Assembly: GCF_902635505.1 (NCBI RefSeq)
Contig: NC_045431.1
Coordinates: 69,986,501-70,050,500, forward strand
Direction: 5' to 3'
Origin: Sarcophilus harrisii
Taxonomy: Eukaryota > Chordata > Mammalia > Dasyuromorphia > Dasyuridae
DNA length: 64,000 nt
Part shown: positions 40,345 to 51,935 of the stretch, in pieces
Numbering within the stretch: the stretch's first letter is position 1
How the letters are laid out: each line of letters begins with the position of its first letter
The notes under the pieces: generated by a model
Databases searched by the model: none
What the model was told of the DNA's origin: nothing
The model's input: only the letters and a program-made list of their open reading frames with translations
Made by a program: the position numbers and the translations under genes

Positions 40345-40540
40345 GTCCATTGGCCCAGCTATTCTGGAAATAATTTTGATACTATGTCCCCAAAGTTACC
40401 AGAATATACATACTCTTTTTCCCAGTGATAAATCCACTAGCCCTACACCCTACAGAGATCAAAGAAGGAGAAAAAGGAATCATATAGGAGCACTCTTTTA
40501 GTAATGACAAGAAACTGAAAATTATTATGAAATGTGAATG
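40345..40540 (+). repeat. L1 3' UTR fragment, sense
   Basis: 'agctattctggaaataattt', 'ccctacagagatcaaagaag' and 'gtaatgacaagaaactgaaa' match, in order, the L1 3' UTR block preserved better at 59,087. Confidence 0.7.
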
Positions 40541-41126
40541 CTCCAATCCTGCCCTCTCAGGGTCTAACCTGTATCACCCTTCAGATTTTCAGGACACTAT
40601 TGGGGTTTTTTGATCATTTCTTTCTTCTCTCATAAGCTTTGACTGGCTATATACTTCTCATTTACTGGGGCCCAATGTCTATCACCTCAGTTCCATTTAA
40701 CTACTTAAAAACCTGGTGGCTTTTACAAAAGCAAAATAGCAATAGCAAACATAAAAACATTTCCCCTATTACCTCAGAGACATACTTTTCCTTAAATCAC
40801 CTCAGTTTGGGGTGGAGAGATTGGGCTGTTACTGTGATTCTGTTCATACACAGCTTTAGTTCCAACAATTTGGGTTGGGGATCACTTGTTTTATAACATG
40901 GTTTTCTAGTGAATTGAAGTAAATTGAAGCAAAAGGATGATGGGAACTGAGTGAGGATCTTGGGAAGTCCCAGCTTCATGATTAAAGGAAACAAAATTCC
41001 CCCTTGCCCCATCAACGGCATGATAGACCAGCCAGAAACAAACGGCATGTCCACGCATGTGCCACTCTCTCCAAGATACTTCCTTCATGTAGCAGCACGA
41101 TTCTCCTAGAAGCAGCTCCCAACCTT

Positions 41127-41228
41127 CTCCACATGCAGACACCATCTGCTCCCTAGCATCCTCCACCTGGTAATACCATCTGCTCCCTAGTGTTCTCCAT
41201 GTGCAGACACCATTTGAGCAAGCTGATG
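41127..41228 (+). repeat. Minisatellite, 3 x 34 bp
   Basis: Three adjacent 34-bp units start at 41,127, 41,161 and 41,195, each beginning ctcca and sharing the block 'ataccatctgctccctag' or 'agacaccatttgagc'. Units 1 and 2 match best; unit 3 diverges in its second half. An antisense open frame of 114 codons (40,906-41,250) crosses it and resembles no known protein. Confidence 0.85.
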
Positions 41229-41327
41229 GGTCTGTCCGTGCACCAGACACCTATAACAGTTGCAAGGTTTGTTTTTCTTTCTCCTTTCAGTTTTTAATAG
41301 AAAGAGAAAGAATGAGAGAATTAGCAA

Positions 41328-41336
<9 letters not shown>

Positions 41337-41359
<23 letters not shown>

Positions 41360-41360
41360 A
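41337..41360 (+). repeat. Poly(A) run (A24)
   Basis: Twenty-four A in a row after a unique stretch. No retroelement body that I recognise precedes it. Confidence 0.95.
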
Positions 41361-41704
41361 GACAATTGTAATTTTTTTAAAATGCACAGATGAGAAGAAA
41401 ATTCCAAAGAAAACAGACAAGCAGAACAGTATTACAAGTAATACATAGAATTTATGTGTTTTTTTTAAAGCAAGGATTATGAATTATAAATTTCTGTGTT
41501 TTATTTTATATATATGGAAATTCTCTTTTTTGAATATTTAAGTTCAGAATAAAAAGATTTAAAAAATAGAAATAACTTTAAAAGCATTGTATTACCTGAA
41601 AGCCATGGCTAAAAAAAAAAGACAATATCGTATTTCAAGAAATCATGAAAGAAAATACCTAGACAAATCACTTTGAAGGACTTAAGATCAATGCAATGGT
41701 CAAC

Positions 41705-41835
41705 CATTAATCAATCAATAAGCACCTATTAACCCCCTAATTTGTGCCAGACCTTCTGTTAAGCGCTGTGCTAACCATGCTTACAAAGGACAAGTTTATG
41801 ATCTCTGCTACCTACCCCTTAATAGAGAGGTAATG
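41705..41835 (+). repeat. LINE 3' fragment (L2/L3 type)
   Basis: 'aatcaataagcacctattaa', 'tttgtgccagaccttctgtt', 'aagcgctgtgctaaccatgc'. Same family as 4,735 and 20,630, and the best preserved of the three. Confidence 0.7.
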
Positions 41836-42034
41836 GATTCAGAATGAAGAATGAGACATACATTTTTGGGCTTGGCCATTATGGATTTTTTTTTGCTTCA
41901 TACAAGGAAGGGTTTTGTATTTTTCAAATTAGGAAAGGAGGAGGAAAATATATTATTGTTAATTTAAGAATAAAAGAAAAACAAAAAATAGGACAATATG
42001 CAATCATTAAGTTTTATGTTGATTGAGTTGAAAG

Positions 42035-42242
42035 ATTTATATCATTTATTTATAGTGGAAAGATCACAGCACTTTCAACATGGTAAGACATGTTCAAATC
42101 GTGCCTTTGGCATTCTCTTAACATCTCTGGGCCTCAGTTTTCTCATATAAAATGGAGATAATAATATCTATATTTTTTTAGAGGACCATCATTTGGAAAT
42201 AGTGCATTGAAAGCACCTATGCTCAATAAAGTCAGCTCTTAT
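42035..42242 (+). repeat. MIR-type SINE, sense
   Basis: 'tctctgggcctcagttttct', 'aaaatggagataataatatc' and 'gcattgaaagcacctatgct'. Confidence 0.7.
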
Positions 42243-42244
42243 TC

Positions 42245-43540
42245 TTAATGTAGTTTCTGAGCTCTCTAGCAGTCCTAAATTTCCATGATTCTATGATGGT
42301 CTGACTGAAAGCTATCTAGATGATGATTGTTTTAACCGTGATTGAACTCTATAAATTTATGACATTGGTGATGTAAGTTTAAAGGTTTTATAACTTGTGA
42401 ACATTCCTAAGCTTTCTCTTATGGTTAAAAGGAACAGAATCTCTTTGGAATATCCCTTATCTACAGTCCTAAAAGGACTAGCCTTATCTGATTAATTCTA
42501 TAAAGTGCAAGGGAGAAAAAGTTAAAGTCGATTTGGTCGATGTTATAATGAAGAGGTGAAAAAGTTGACCTAAATCCTAAGCTGGAGGCCAGCTTGGTAT
42601 GCTGGTGATGACAGATAAAACGAAACAAAAACCAACTTTGTGTGACCAGCCATGCAAAACCAGAACGTGTGTCTGGCCTGTAATTATTGGTCCAACTCAG
42701 CAATTCTTTCTTTTCAGTTCTGTGCTCAGACCATCCTGAAAAAATACCAGGAGCTACTTAGCATGAGTTAAAGATGGGGGATACTAGCAAAGCTTAAATA
42801 TAGGAGGAAGGGTGGGGAAGCAGTGGGAGGAAGAGACTCACAGGTCTCTTTTCAATGGAAGTAAAGAAGTTTTTCAGTTCATCAGGTAGAGATATGGGGG
42901 AAGGGAGGGTAAGCTAAATGAAAGGTCACGGACTAGGTGACCTCTCAAGGTCCCTTCCAGCCCAGTGATTTGATGCGTAACTGCTTTTTTTCCTTTTCTT
43001 TTTAAAACTCTGTGAAACAAGTCTAAAATGGTCCCAAATAAACCATCATGTCACTAGTAATTAGGAATAGTTTTTTTTTTTCATCTTTGTCTATCTTTAT
43101 GCCTTTAATTTTATCTTATTGACCAGTAACACACATGTGCTAAGAGGCCTCTGACACACGTTAGTTATAGGACTCTGGACAAGTTATTTAATCCCTGGTG
43201 CTAAAACAGCTTCCCTAAGGTTAGAAATTACACACTAGTTGCTGATCTTTAGTCAGGAAGAAAGGTGTTTCCACACTGAGAATTCCCTACATTCATGAAG
43301 ACAGAGATCTAGACCAAAAAAGAAAAAAAAAAAGGCATGTAGAAGTATTCATATATAATTGAATTATCAATATATGGAGTTTTATCTTTATATTGCATAT
43401 TGTTACAGCTATGCAGATGCTACCACTAATAATAGCTTATTGTATGTATATATAGCTATATGTATGTATATATATATACACAAATACATTTAATACTTAG
43501 ATATCTATCTAATTTATATACCTTTTCCCTCATTTTTTAA
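42245..43540. other. Intergenic stretch, mostly unrecognised
   Basis: A SINE tail near 42,925-42,970 ('ctaggtgacctctcaaggtc'), a T run at 43,071-43,081, and a (TATG/TATA)n patch at 43,440-43,490. The rest is unassigned. Confidence 0.4.
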
Positions 43541-43544
43541 CTTT

Positions 43545-43864
43545 ACTTTTTTCACTTAAGGGTATTTTATTTTTCCAATTACATGTAAAAATAGTTTTTA
43601 CATCAATTTTTATAAGATTTGAGTTCTAAATTTTTTCTCCCTCTATCCCTTCCCTCCCCCCTCCTCAAGACAGTAAGCAATCTGATATAGGTTATATATG
43701 TACAATCATTTCAATAATATTTCCATATTAGTCATGTAGGTAAGGAAAATTCAGAACAAAATGGGAAAACTGTGACAAAGAAAAACAACCAAAAAAAAAA
43801 AAAGTAAAAAAGAGATCTATATTCAGTCTCCGTAGTTTTTTCTCTGGATGTGGATGGCATTTTC
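43545..43864 (-). repeat. Outer L1, 3' UTR part (antisense)
   Basis: 'acatgtaaaaatagttttta', 'tctccctctatcccttccct', 'gacagtaagcaatctgatat' and 'attcagtctccgtagttttt'. The same element resumes at 44,701. The break is the insertion of the inner L1. The last 22 bases here, 43,843-43,864, are one copy of the target duplication. Confidence 0.85.
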
Positions 43865-44678
43865 TTTTTTTTTTTTTTTTAATCATTATTTTATTTTTTC
43901 AAAAACATATGAAGATAGTTTTCAACATTTATTTTTGTAAGATTTTGTGTTCTAAATTTTTTGCCCTTCTTTCCTCCCTTACCTTCTCCCTCACCAGACA
44001 GCAAGCAATATGATATAGTTTTAATATTTGCAATCCTTTTAAACATATTTCCATAACTTGTCATGTTATGCAAGAAAAATCAGACCAAAAGGAGAAAAAA
44101 ATCTACAAGGAAGAAAAAAACCAAACATAATAAAGGTAAAAATACTATGTTCCAATCCACATTCAGTCTCCACAGTTCTCCCCATAGTATTTTTACCTTT
44201 ATTATGTTTGGTTTTTTTCTTCCTTGTAGATTTTTTTCTCCTTTTGGTCTGATGTGATAGACATTTTCTATCCCAAAACTATTGGAATTGCCTTCCATCA
44301 CCACATTGTTAAGAAAAACCAAATGAGTAACAGTTGATCATCACATAATCTTACTTGCTACAATGTACAATACTCTCCTCACTTCACTCAGCACCAGTTC
44401 ATGTAAATCTGTCCAGACTTTTCTGAAATCAGCCAGTTCATCATTTCTTATAGAACAATAATATTCTATTACCTTCATATACTATAACTTATTCATCCAT
44501 TCCCCAACTAATAGGCATCTATTCTATTTCCAGTTTTTGCCACTACAAAAATAGCTGCTACAAACATTTTTGCACATATTGGTCCTTTTCCTTTTTAATG
44601 ATCTCTTTGGGATACAGACTCAGGAACGAGACTGCTGGAACAAAGACTATATACAATTTTATAGCCCTTTGGGCAGAG
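43865..44678 (-). repeat. Inner L1 inserted in outer L1 (antisense, 5' truncated)
   Basis: A poly(T) block (43,866-43,880) marks the tail. Then come 'catatgaagatagttttcaa', 'cagacagcaagcaatatgat', the hairpin region 44,079-44,253, 'taacagttgatcatcacata', 'agcaccagttcatgtaaatc' and 'gatctctttgggatacagac' near 44,600. The duplicated 22-mers at 43,843-43,864 and 44,679-44,700 differ at only two positions. Confidence 0.88.
44079..44253. repeat. Perfect inverted repeat: 71-bp arms, 33-bp loop
   Basis: The left arm is 44,079-44,149 and the right arm 44,183-44,253; they are exact reverse complements over all 71 positions, including two runs of seven A/T. The loop is 44,150-44,182. Flanks on both sides stop matching at once. 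The left arm and the loop follow the normal antisense L1 3' UTR order; the right arm takes the place of the L1 segment that should follow ('ctctggatg...'). It therefore looks like an inverted copy written in place of the original, as in template switching. Confidence 0.97.
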
Positions 44679-44700
44679 TCTGGATTTGGATGACATTTTC

Positions 44701-44965
44701 CATTCTTCCAAGTCTTTTGGAATTGTCTTAAGTCACTGTATTTCTGAGAAGAAGTAAATCTGTTATAGTTGATCATCACACAATCTTGCTGTTACTGTGT
44801 ACAGTTCTCCTGGTTCTGCTCTTCACTCAGTATCAGTTCATGTAAGTCTTTCCAGGTTTTTAGGAAATCTTCCTGCTCATCATTTCTTATAAAACATATT
44901 CACATTACATTCATATATCACAACTTATTCAGCCATTTCACCAACTGTTTGTCAAACATATCTTG
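44701..44965 (-). repeat. Outer L1, resumed (antisense)
   Basis: 'ttggaattgtcttaagtcac', 'atcatcacacaatcttgctg' and 'ctcagtatcagttcatgtaa' continue the 3' UTR that broke off at 43,864. It ends at about 44,965 before unrelated MIR sequence. Confidence 0.82.
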
Positions 44966-45024
44966 AAGGTTCGCAAAGTGCCTTTTATATACCATTTCAT
45001 TAACAACCCATTTGAGCTGAATAT

Positions 45025-45190
45025 TCTTATTATCCACATTCAACACATGAGGAAATTGAGACAAATAAAAGTTAAATGGCTTCTTCAAGATCACATAGAT
45101 AATAAATATCTCAGATGATTCGAATATAGGTCTGAATCAAAGTCCAACCATATAACCACATATTTTAGAGAATGTATAAAATATTAGCTA
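45025..45190 (-). repeat. MIR-type SINE, antisense
   Basis: 'aacacatgaggaaattgaga', 'aaatggcttcttcaagatca' and 'tcgaatataggtctgaatca'. Confidence 0.65.
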
Positions 45191-45234
45191 CTCTATCTTC
45201 ACAGTGTTTCTATTCTACTCTTTGTCATTTAATT

Positions 45235-45560
45235 TACCTTTATTAAACACCTACTACGTATATGTTCTTGGAGTCAGGTAGGCCTAAATTTAAATTCTAT
45301 TTGCAACTCTGTATTATCATGGGTAAATTACTTCTGTACTTTAGGGAATTCCTTGGGGAGTTTCCCATGCTGATAAAATCATAGATTCCTCACATATCAG
45401 TTTAAGAACAAGGTACTGGGGATACAAATTAGAGTCCATAGTCCATATTTACATAGCAATTTTAAGTTTGTAAAATTTTATTCACATTCTTCTTACCCAA
45501 TACAAAGCTAGACAAGACACAGACACTGCTTTCAAGAAACTTAGATTCTAACATTGCTGT
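45235..45560 (+). repeat. LINE 3' fragment split by a MIR-type SINE
   Basis: 'tattaaacacctactacgta' (45,240) and 'aaggtactggggatacaaat' (45,410) are adjacent parts of the L2/L3-type end, separated by a sense SINE ('ggagtcaggtaggcctaaat ... atcatgggtaaattacttct'). Confidence 0.55.
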
Positions 45561-45689
45561 GGTCAAGAATCATGGCTGCTTTCATTGAGATCTGAAATAT
45601 TTTAAAGTGAAATTATTTTATAAAAGGTTAATTTTTTGACTATAAGTCAGCACATCTTATTTTTATTAAATAAATAGTAGCTTGGAAAA

Positions 45690-45840
45690 TATGCTGGTTT
45701 TGGAATCAGTAGGATTCAAATTCTACATCTTATACTTACAGAATGAATGATAGTAGAAAAGCCATTTCAGTTCTCTGGATCTCATTGGGGATGTCTTCAG
45801 AGGTCTTTTTCCCCTCTAGAATCATAATCCCATGAGCTAG
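45690..45840 (+). repeat. MIR-type SINE, sense
   Basis: 'ttttggaatcagtaggattc', 'aaagccatttcagttctctg' and 'ctctagaatcataatcccat'. Confidence 0.5.
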
Positions 45841-46229
45841 TCAGCCATTATTGTAGCTGACAGCAAAACTGTCAGGAGGAATATTGAAGACCTTGAAGAA
45901 TCCTTATGACTAAAAAAAAAAAAAAATCTCCATGACTTAAACTGCTGCTGCTACAAAATATTTTCCTGGGTTCTTTTAGTCTTGGTACAGAAGACTTTTA
46001 CAATTGATTCTGATTTTCTAATGAGACCTACCGTTTCAGAAAGGGTGGGTATTTCTAAACTATTCACTTGTGTTATCCTTTCCATGCTGGATTCATGGTA
46101 ATCTGGTGGAAAGTCTGTTGGACCTGGAATGAAAGGAACACGTGTAAGCTTCTTGAGGACAGAGTCTGGCGCTTTCATCTTTTTCTCGCTATTATTTAGT
46201 ACAATAACTAGTGCATAGTAGGACCTTCA

Positions 46230-46390
46230 TAAATGCATTGGAATCAGAAACTCATGGTTCAAAGCCATATTGTAACATTTATGAGCTACAGGAACTTGGT
46301 TAGTCCCTTTCTTTTTCTGGTCCTCATATGGGTTGATAATACCTGTATGTAAACTTCAAAAAGCATCATAAAAATGTATTATTATTACAT
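46230..46390 (+). repeat. MIR-type SINE, sense
   Basis: 'cattggaatcagaaactcat', 'aacttggttagtccctttct' and 'gggttgataatacctgtatg'. Confidence 0.6.
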
Positions 46391-46710
46391 TTGTTGTCAA
46401 GCTGTCATTCTTCAGCAGTCAAATTAAGTGGCACATTTCCATTGTGTTTAGTCTATTCTTGATGTGGATTACTCCTAGTAACCAGAAATTTAGAAAGGAC
46501 AGTCAAAGGTGAATTTTTACATACATTGAAAAAAAAAAGTTGGAAGCATTTTTAAAGGTAAGAGAATATGTAATGATTTGCTGCAATGAATACATGAAAA
46601 CCATAGCTTATTCTTATTCAACTTTAACAATGATAGGAAAAGAGAAAGAGTAACATTTCCTGGAAAAGAGGGATGAATGATCTCTATTAAAGCATTCTCT
46701 AATCTTCTTT

Positions 46711-46965
46711 TTATTGTTATGATTGAATGATTTCAATTGTGTCTGATTCTTTGTAATCCCTTTTGGGGATTTTCTTGGCAAAGATACTGGAATAGTTTGC
46801 CATTCCTTTTCTAATTCATTTTTCAAATGAGGAAACCAAGGCAAATAGGGTGGAGTTACTGGTCCAGGGTCACACAACTAGTAAGTGTCTGAGGCTGGTT
46901 TGAATTTGTAAAGATGAGTCTTTCTGATTCTAACCTCTGTGCTCTATTCATTGACCACTTAGCAG
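46711..46965 (-). repeat. Mar1-type marsupial SINE
   Basis: Nearly full length antisense: 'ttattgttatgattgaatga', 'gggattttcttggcaaagat', 'caaggcaaatagggtggagt', 'gtcacacaactagtaagtgt' and head 'ctctattcattgaccactta'. Confidence 0.9.
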
Positions 46966-47239
46966 TTATTAGGTTTTTTTTTTAAATTAACCATAATTAT
47001 TGTCTTTTACTAACCTAACTGGACTTACTATATTATCTTATTCCTACTGGGATTATTATACTATGCAGCTATGAAATTATGTTATTCTTGCCTTTCTCAT
47101 TTTTTGGTCATTTACACTGATTTCATTTATTGTTTGTATGTACCTCTATTTTGATATACCTATTCTTCCTCTTAAAGGTGTCTAATATATTTCTTATCTA
47201 CTAATTTAAAAACATAGGAGCTGATCTTTTTCTTTAAAA

Positions 47240-48800
47240 AATTATTTTTGCAAGTTTAATTTTCCTTCTTTTCAATGTTCTCAATTGAATAATAATTTTA
47301 AAGCCCTCATAAAAATGCACAGTTGAACAAAACAAACTCCCACGTTGTTCATGTCCGAAAAAGTACATCTCATTTTGCATTTTAAATCCATATCTTCCTA
47401 GCAGGAATTGGGTAACATGTTTCATCTTCAGTTCTCTGGATTAATGCTTACTCATTGCATTAATAAGAGTTCAAAAATCGCTTAAAGTTGTATCCTGGTT
47501 AATTGTTTCCTTTCAATTAATTGGCTTTATTTGATTAGTTGCTTTTAATGGATAAAAAAATCTGTTTCCTCTTATATTTGGGGTCCAGCTCTAATATGAG
47601 GAAGAAACCTGGTCCCAATTTGTTAGGCATTTGACATGCATTGCTTAATAAATTAATATTCTCGAGAACTGGAACTTCTTCAATCATTTCATTTTTCACC
47701 TGCCTCATTATTTAAATTGCAATCCTGGTTCTGCTTGCTTAATTTTATATTACTTCATTCAGGTCCTCCCAATATCCACTGAAACTGACCATTTCATCAT
47801 TTCTTAATATTCCAATACATTTAAATGAGATAATTGCAAAATACTTAACTTACTGTGTGCTCGGCACATAGTAAATTCTATGTAAATATTAGCTATTACA
47901 TACAATAATTTGTCCAGTCATTCTCCAAGAAATATCTCCACTTTAGTTTCCAGTTTGGGACTACTATGAAAAAGATCTGCTAGATTTGTACATATGAATC
48001 CTTCTCATCTTTGTTTAATCTCTTTGGAGATTGCTACTAAGTAGTCATTGGATCAAAGGGTATGCACAGTCACTTTTGATCAAACTTCTTTCCAGAATGG
48101 CTTAGATCAATTCATTTCCACCAACAAATAGTCCATTAGCTTGCCTGTTTTCCTGCAGCTCCTCCAATATCTGTCATATTCCTCATTTGTCATCTATGCC
48201 AGTCCCAATATGTGAAGGTATTTTTATTTTCATATCTATTAATGATTGGGAGTATTTTTTCATTATTTATTTGTTTGTTTGCTGAGGCAGTTGGGGTTAA
48301 GTGACTTGCCTAAGGTCACACAGTTAGGAAGTGTTAAGTGTTTGAGATCATACTTGAACTCAGGTCCTCCTGACTTCAGGGCTGGTACTCTATCCACTGT
48401 GCCATTTAGCAGCCCCTAGGAGTATTTTTAAACTCAATAATATTTTATTTTTTAAATTAAGTGCATGTAAAGAAAGTTTTTAACATTCATTTTTGTAAGA
48501 TTTTGAATTCCAAATTTTTTTGGGGGGGTGTTTTTCATATAGCTTTTGATATGTTGGATTTATTCCTTTGAAAAATACATATTTGTACCCTTTGACTAAT
48601 TATTGTAAGGTGGCTCTTAATCTAATCAATTTGAATTGTTCCTCATATATCTTGAATATAAGAGTTTTATCAGAGAAGTTTGCTATAAAGTTTTGTCCTG
48701 TTACCTGTTCCTTTTCTAATTTTGTTTGTGCAAAACCTTTTAATTTTATATAATCAAAAGTTGTTCATTTCATCTTATGCTGATCTCATTTTCTTTTTTA
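47240..48800 (-). repeat. L1 relic, antisense, composite (~1.5 kb)
   Basis: Starts with variant A 3' UTR (47,265-47,430), then 'atttcatcatttcttaatat', 'tccagtcattctccaagaaa', 'cattggatcaaagggtatgc', 'accaacaaatagtccattag', and after a SINE insertion ends with 'ccttttctaattttgtttgt' and 'aaaagttgttcatttcatct' near 48,770, close to the end of ORF2. A MIR scrap may sit at 47,825-47,905, and a second short L1 tail at 48,435-48,530. Confidence 0.75.
48249..48429 (-). repeat. WSINE-type SINE in the L1, 11-bp target duplication
   Basis: The body is 48,260-48,418: 'gctgaggcagttggggttaa', 'cctaaggtcacacagttagg', 'cctgacttcagggctggtac', 'ctgtgccatttagcagcccc'. The 11-mer ggagtattttt occurs at 48,249-48,259 and 48,419-48,429. 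The short form, without a Mar1 tail, in a marsupial lineage. Confidence 0.9.
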
Positions 48801-48999
48801 TTCCCATATTTAAACATCAATCACCCTCCAAAAATTCTTCTTCATGGTTTCATTCATCATTTAAAAGAAGACATCTCTTTCATTCTTCCTGACTTTGCTC
48901 TTCTATTTTTCCAATCTTAATTCCATTCCATTAGCTGCTGCAGGGTTTTTTTTTCCCCCGAGATTGATGTCAAAGCTTGTCTCAAACCCCATCTATTAC

Positions 49000-50480
49000 C
49001 TGACTTTTCATTTTCTTGGCGCCATCAAGTGGTGAAACTCTATATTACTATTGAAAGCTTGCAGCTCACCAGATGACTCAGTAGTCCTATAGCAGAATTT
49101 ATAGGAAATGTAACCATTCCCCCAAGGGGTTGTAGAAATACAATGAAGTGGGAAATTATGAAATAGAAAAAATATTTGAACAAATACCTTTTGTACGAGG
49201 GTAAGGAAGATGCTAGCTGAGGAGAAAGACATAAGCTACATTTATATATCAAAAAAGTAAAATTTGGTTATTTTGATCAAAATAAATAAGTCGGACCAGA
49301 ACTACTCAAGTTTCTCTTTTGCTTCTGATATGATGGGGGGAAGGAGGCTCATTCAAGAAATGGTTGCACATTAATGGTATATAAATGTAGCACATTGAAA
49401 GAAATGAGAAGTAGCAAGAAGTCAGAGGAACATGGGAAGTGATAAAGAGTAAAGAAAGTAGAATGTTAACATCTCTAAAAAGCACAGAACTAAGAAGCAA
49501 TCTGGGTTCCTGAGAAATGATCCTGAGGGTTTATCCTCTCATTGCATGTGTGTGTGTGAGTGTGTGATGGATGCTGAATGCACTCTGTCCAGTCAGAAGC
49601 AGCCCATCCTTGTATGGCCGGCTTTGCTTAAATGTTTTACTTTGTTATAAGAAAGGATTCCGTGAGTTTGGGAAAGGAGCATAGCTTGAAAGTGGAGGGT
49701 ATTAATGAGTGTGGGATAAAAACAAAAGGTTTAATAAGAACCTTTTAACAAAAGTTATTTTATTAAAAGAAAAAGATAATAAATTTAATAAAATTTTAAA
49801 ATCATGATAAAAGAGACTTTATGAGTCAACTATCACAGAGATTTATGAATCCCTTATTTTTATGCTTAAGAGTGGTCTGTAGGGTGGAAAAAATTTCCAA
49901 TTTCCATTAGAATAATTAAATGATAGGATTTTTGAAATAAGCCATATTTAGTGTGCTGCTCTGTGTTTGTGGGTATCCATATAGTTGATTATGTCTTTTT
50001 TAAATGGATGATTTTCCCCATAAGAATTAGAGATTTAGTTCTATTACTTTGATTTTTCATAGGAATCCGACCTTGTTCCATGAATCTCTGAGGGCATTAT
50101 GCAAATACAACCCACTTTCATTATCTTTCCACTTATTAAATTCATCCAGAGCTGAGCTGTCCGGGAACAGCTTTTCTGTTTTGTCAACTACATCCCCAGT
50201 CTTGTTCTTGGATATCTCACCAGGATTTCAAGACAGCAGGGGAGGGGAAGTGAGCAATGGAAACAGGCTTATGAATTTTAAATGCCTTGTGAGACTGTGA
50301 TACTGTAACTTCACACATTTGGCTTCTCTGGGTGGTTGTTCCCAATGAGTCCATGGCTAATTTCTAAATGAATCAGTGCACTTCAAAGGAAAAACTGTTC
50401 AGTGGCCACAGATAGCAGCCCTAACTCTGAGCAGTAGTCTTGCAAACCTGTCCTTTTAGTTACACAAAGATCTCATCAGG
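49000..50480. other. Intergenic stretch, nothing recognised
   Basis: No repeat or exon that I can support over about 1.4 kb. A (GT)n patch lies at 49,545-49,566. The region near 49,018-49,160 may be an old element of unknown type. Confidence 0.4.
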
Positions 50481-50489
50481 TTGATGTTT

Positions 50490-50925
50490 GAACCCCTTTG
50501 ATGACTACTTCCAAATTCTAAGTCCTTAACCTGGCATTCGAAGCTCTGCACAATCTGGCATCCCCCTATATTTCCATATAAACCCATGTTGTTCCTGTAT
50601 CTGAAACGCCCTTTTTTTCTTCTGCCCTCCTTTCTTCTTTCAACTCTCCCTCCTTTAAAGTTCATCTGAAATGCAATATTTTCCAGAAAGTCTGTTCTAA
50701 TCATTCTTCTTGTGGTCAGAAATAGCATTATTTTGGACATCACACTGCTTCACTGGCCCTCTCATGTATTTATATTTCTTTTGTATTGAAGCTAGCTCTA
50801 AAAGGTCACATCCTACTACCAGACTGTAAATTCTATCAGGCTATGTTTTGTATCTTGGATCTTAGTCTCTAGCACAGTGTTCTATAAACACTACGTGCTT
50901 AATAAGTGTTGAATTATTTGTTTGG
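50490..50925 (+). repeat. L2 LINE 3' end, sense
   Basis: 'aacctggcattcgaagctct', 'aatctggcatccccctatat', 'tccagaaagtctgttctaat', 'agactgtaaattctatcagg', 'tctagcacagtgttctataa' and 'gtgcttaataagtgttgaa' are the sense 3' end of L2 in order. No frame survives. Confidence 0.85.
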
Positions 50926-50964
50926 AAGTGTGGTATAACTAGGTAGTAGAATATACATCCAATA

Positions 50965-51060
50965 TACAAGCTTTTAAGGACGAGGACTGTCTTTTGTCTT
51001 TGTTCCCCTATTAACACAGTTCTTGGCACATGTCTGGAATTTAATAAATGTTTAATGAAA
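50965..51060 (+). repeat. L2 LINE 3' tip, sense
   Basis: 'gacgaggactgtcttttgtc', 'cagttcttggcacatgtctg' and 'taataaatgtttaatgaaa' repeat the L2 end. Confidence 0.75.
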
Positions 51061-51684
51061 AAATTAGTAAATGTTTTGATTGAGATGGTGGATGGCTTAG
51101 CCTAAATCAATTCCACTATTGACCAGAACTTAAAGTACAAAGAATATATTCTTCTAACTGTGGGTCAACATGAATTCCATACTAATGAACTACCTTTAAT
51201 GGAATGAATTTTCCTTGAGTCCCCTCATTAGAAGTAATCTTGCCTTCTTATGTGTTTCTTTAACATTTGTTTGCATGTCTTCTTTACTTCTCATCATACA
51301 TGCCTTATAAATGAAATGGGCATTTGTGTACATATTGCAATTCTCTTCAAATATTGTTGGTCCTTTAAAAGTAGGAATCTTTATGAATTTTGAAAATTCT
51401 CTGTAGTGCCTCTCATTCAATAATTATGTGTATGTTCATTTTCAATGAAAGATATCTCTTTTAGGAAAAAAATTAGTTTGTCTAAATGCAATAAAGACAC
51501 AATAAAGTCTTGTTTTTAGACTATATTCTCATTGCATTTGCGAGGAAGATTTTTATAACTTTTTGTTAATTTATAGTTTTGTGACGTAGTTTTTGTAAGA
51601 AACTTGAATTTCATAGTTTTTTGTTGTGGCTGTTGGGTTTTTCTAGCTTTTGAAACTTAAGAAAACAGATTATCTTTTGTTTTT

Positions 51685-51935
51685 CTATCACTTTTATTTC
51701 TCAATATATTCTTCTCCTTCTCCTACCCAGCAAGTTGTCCCTTGCACCAAAGGTATAAAAAAGAAAGAAAGAAAAACAAAACAAGTCAACCATACCAACT
51801 GACATAACAGCTAAGTGTTAAAGTATATATATAAGAGGTAACAACCATAGTTTACCACCTCTGCAAAGAAGGAGAGAGTTTGGCAGTATTTTCTCAACAT
51901 TTCTCCTTTAGAACCAAGCTATACATTCAGAATGT
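51685..51935 (-). repeat. L1-type LINE 3' UTR fragment, antisense (variant B)
   Basis: 'cagcaagttgtcccttgcac', 'aactgacataacagctaagt' and 'ccacctctgcaaagaaggag' match another marsupial L1 3' UTR subtype; its partner may lie at about 56,910-57,310. Confidence 0.5.

Noticed and set aside
40906-41250. A 114-codon minus-strand frame
   Set aside because: No recognisable domain, it spans a minisatellite, and no splice or promoter context supports it.
44058-44322. Matching short proteins on opposite strands
   Set aside because: They arise because the 71-bp inverted repeat makes both strands read the same; it is not a coding signal.
49018-49160. Possible old LTR-like fragment
   Set aside because: Only a vague likeness of 'ggcgccatcaagtggtga'; no ends or second copy found in the window.
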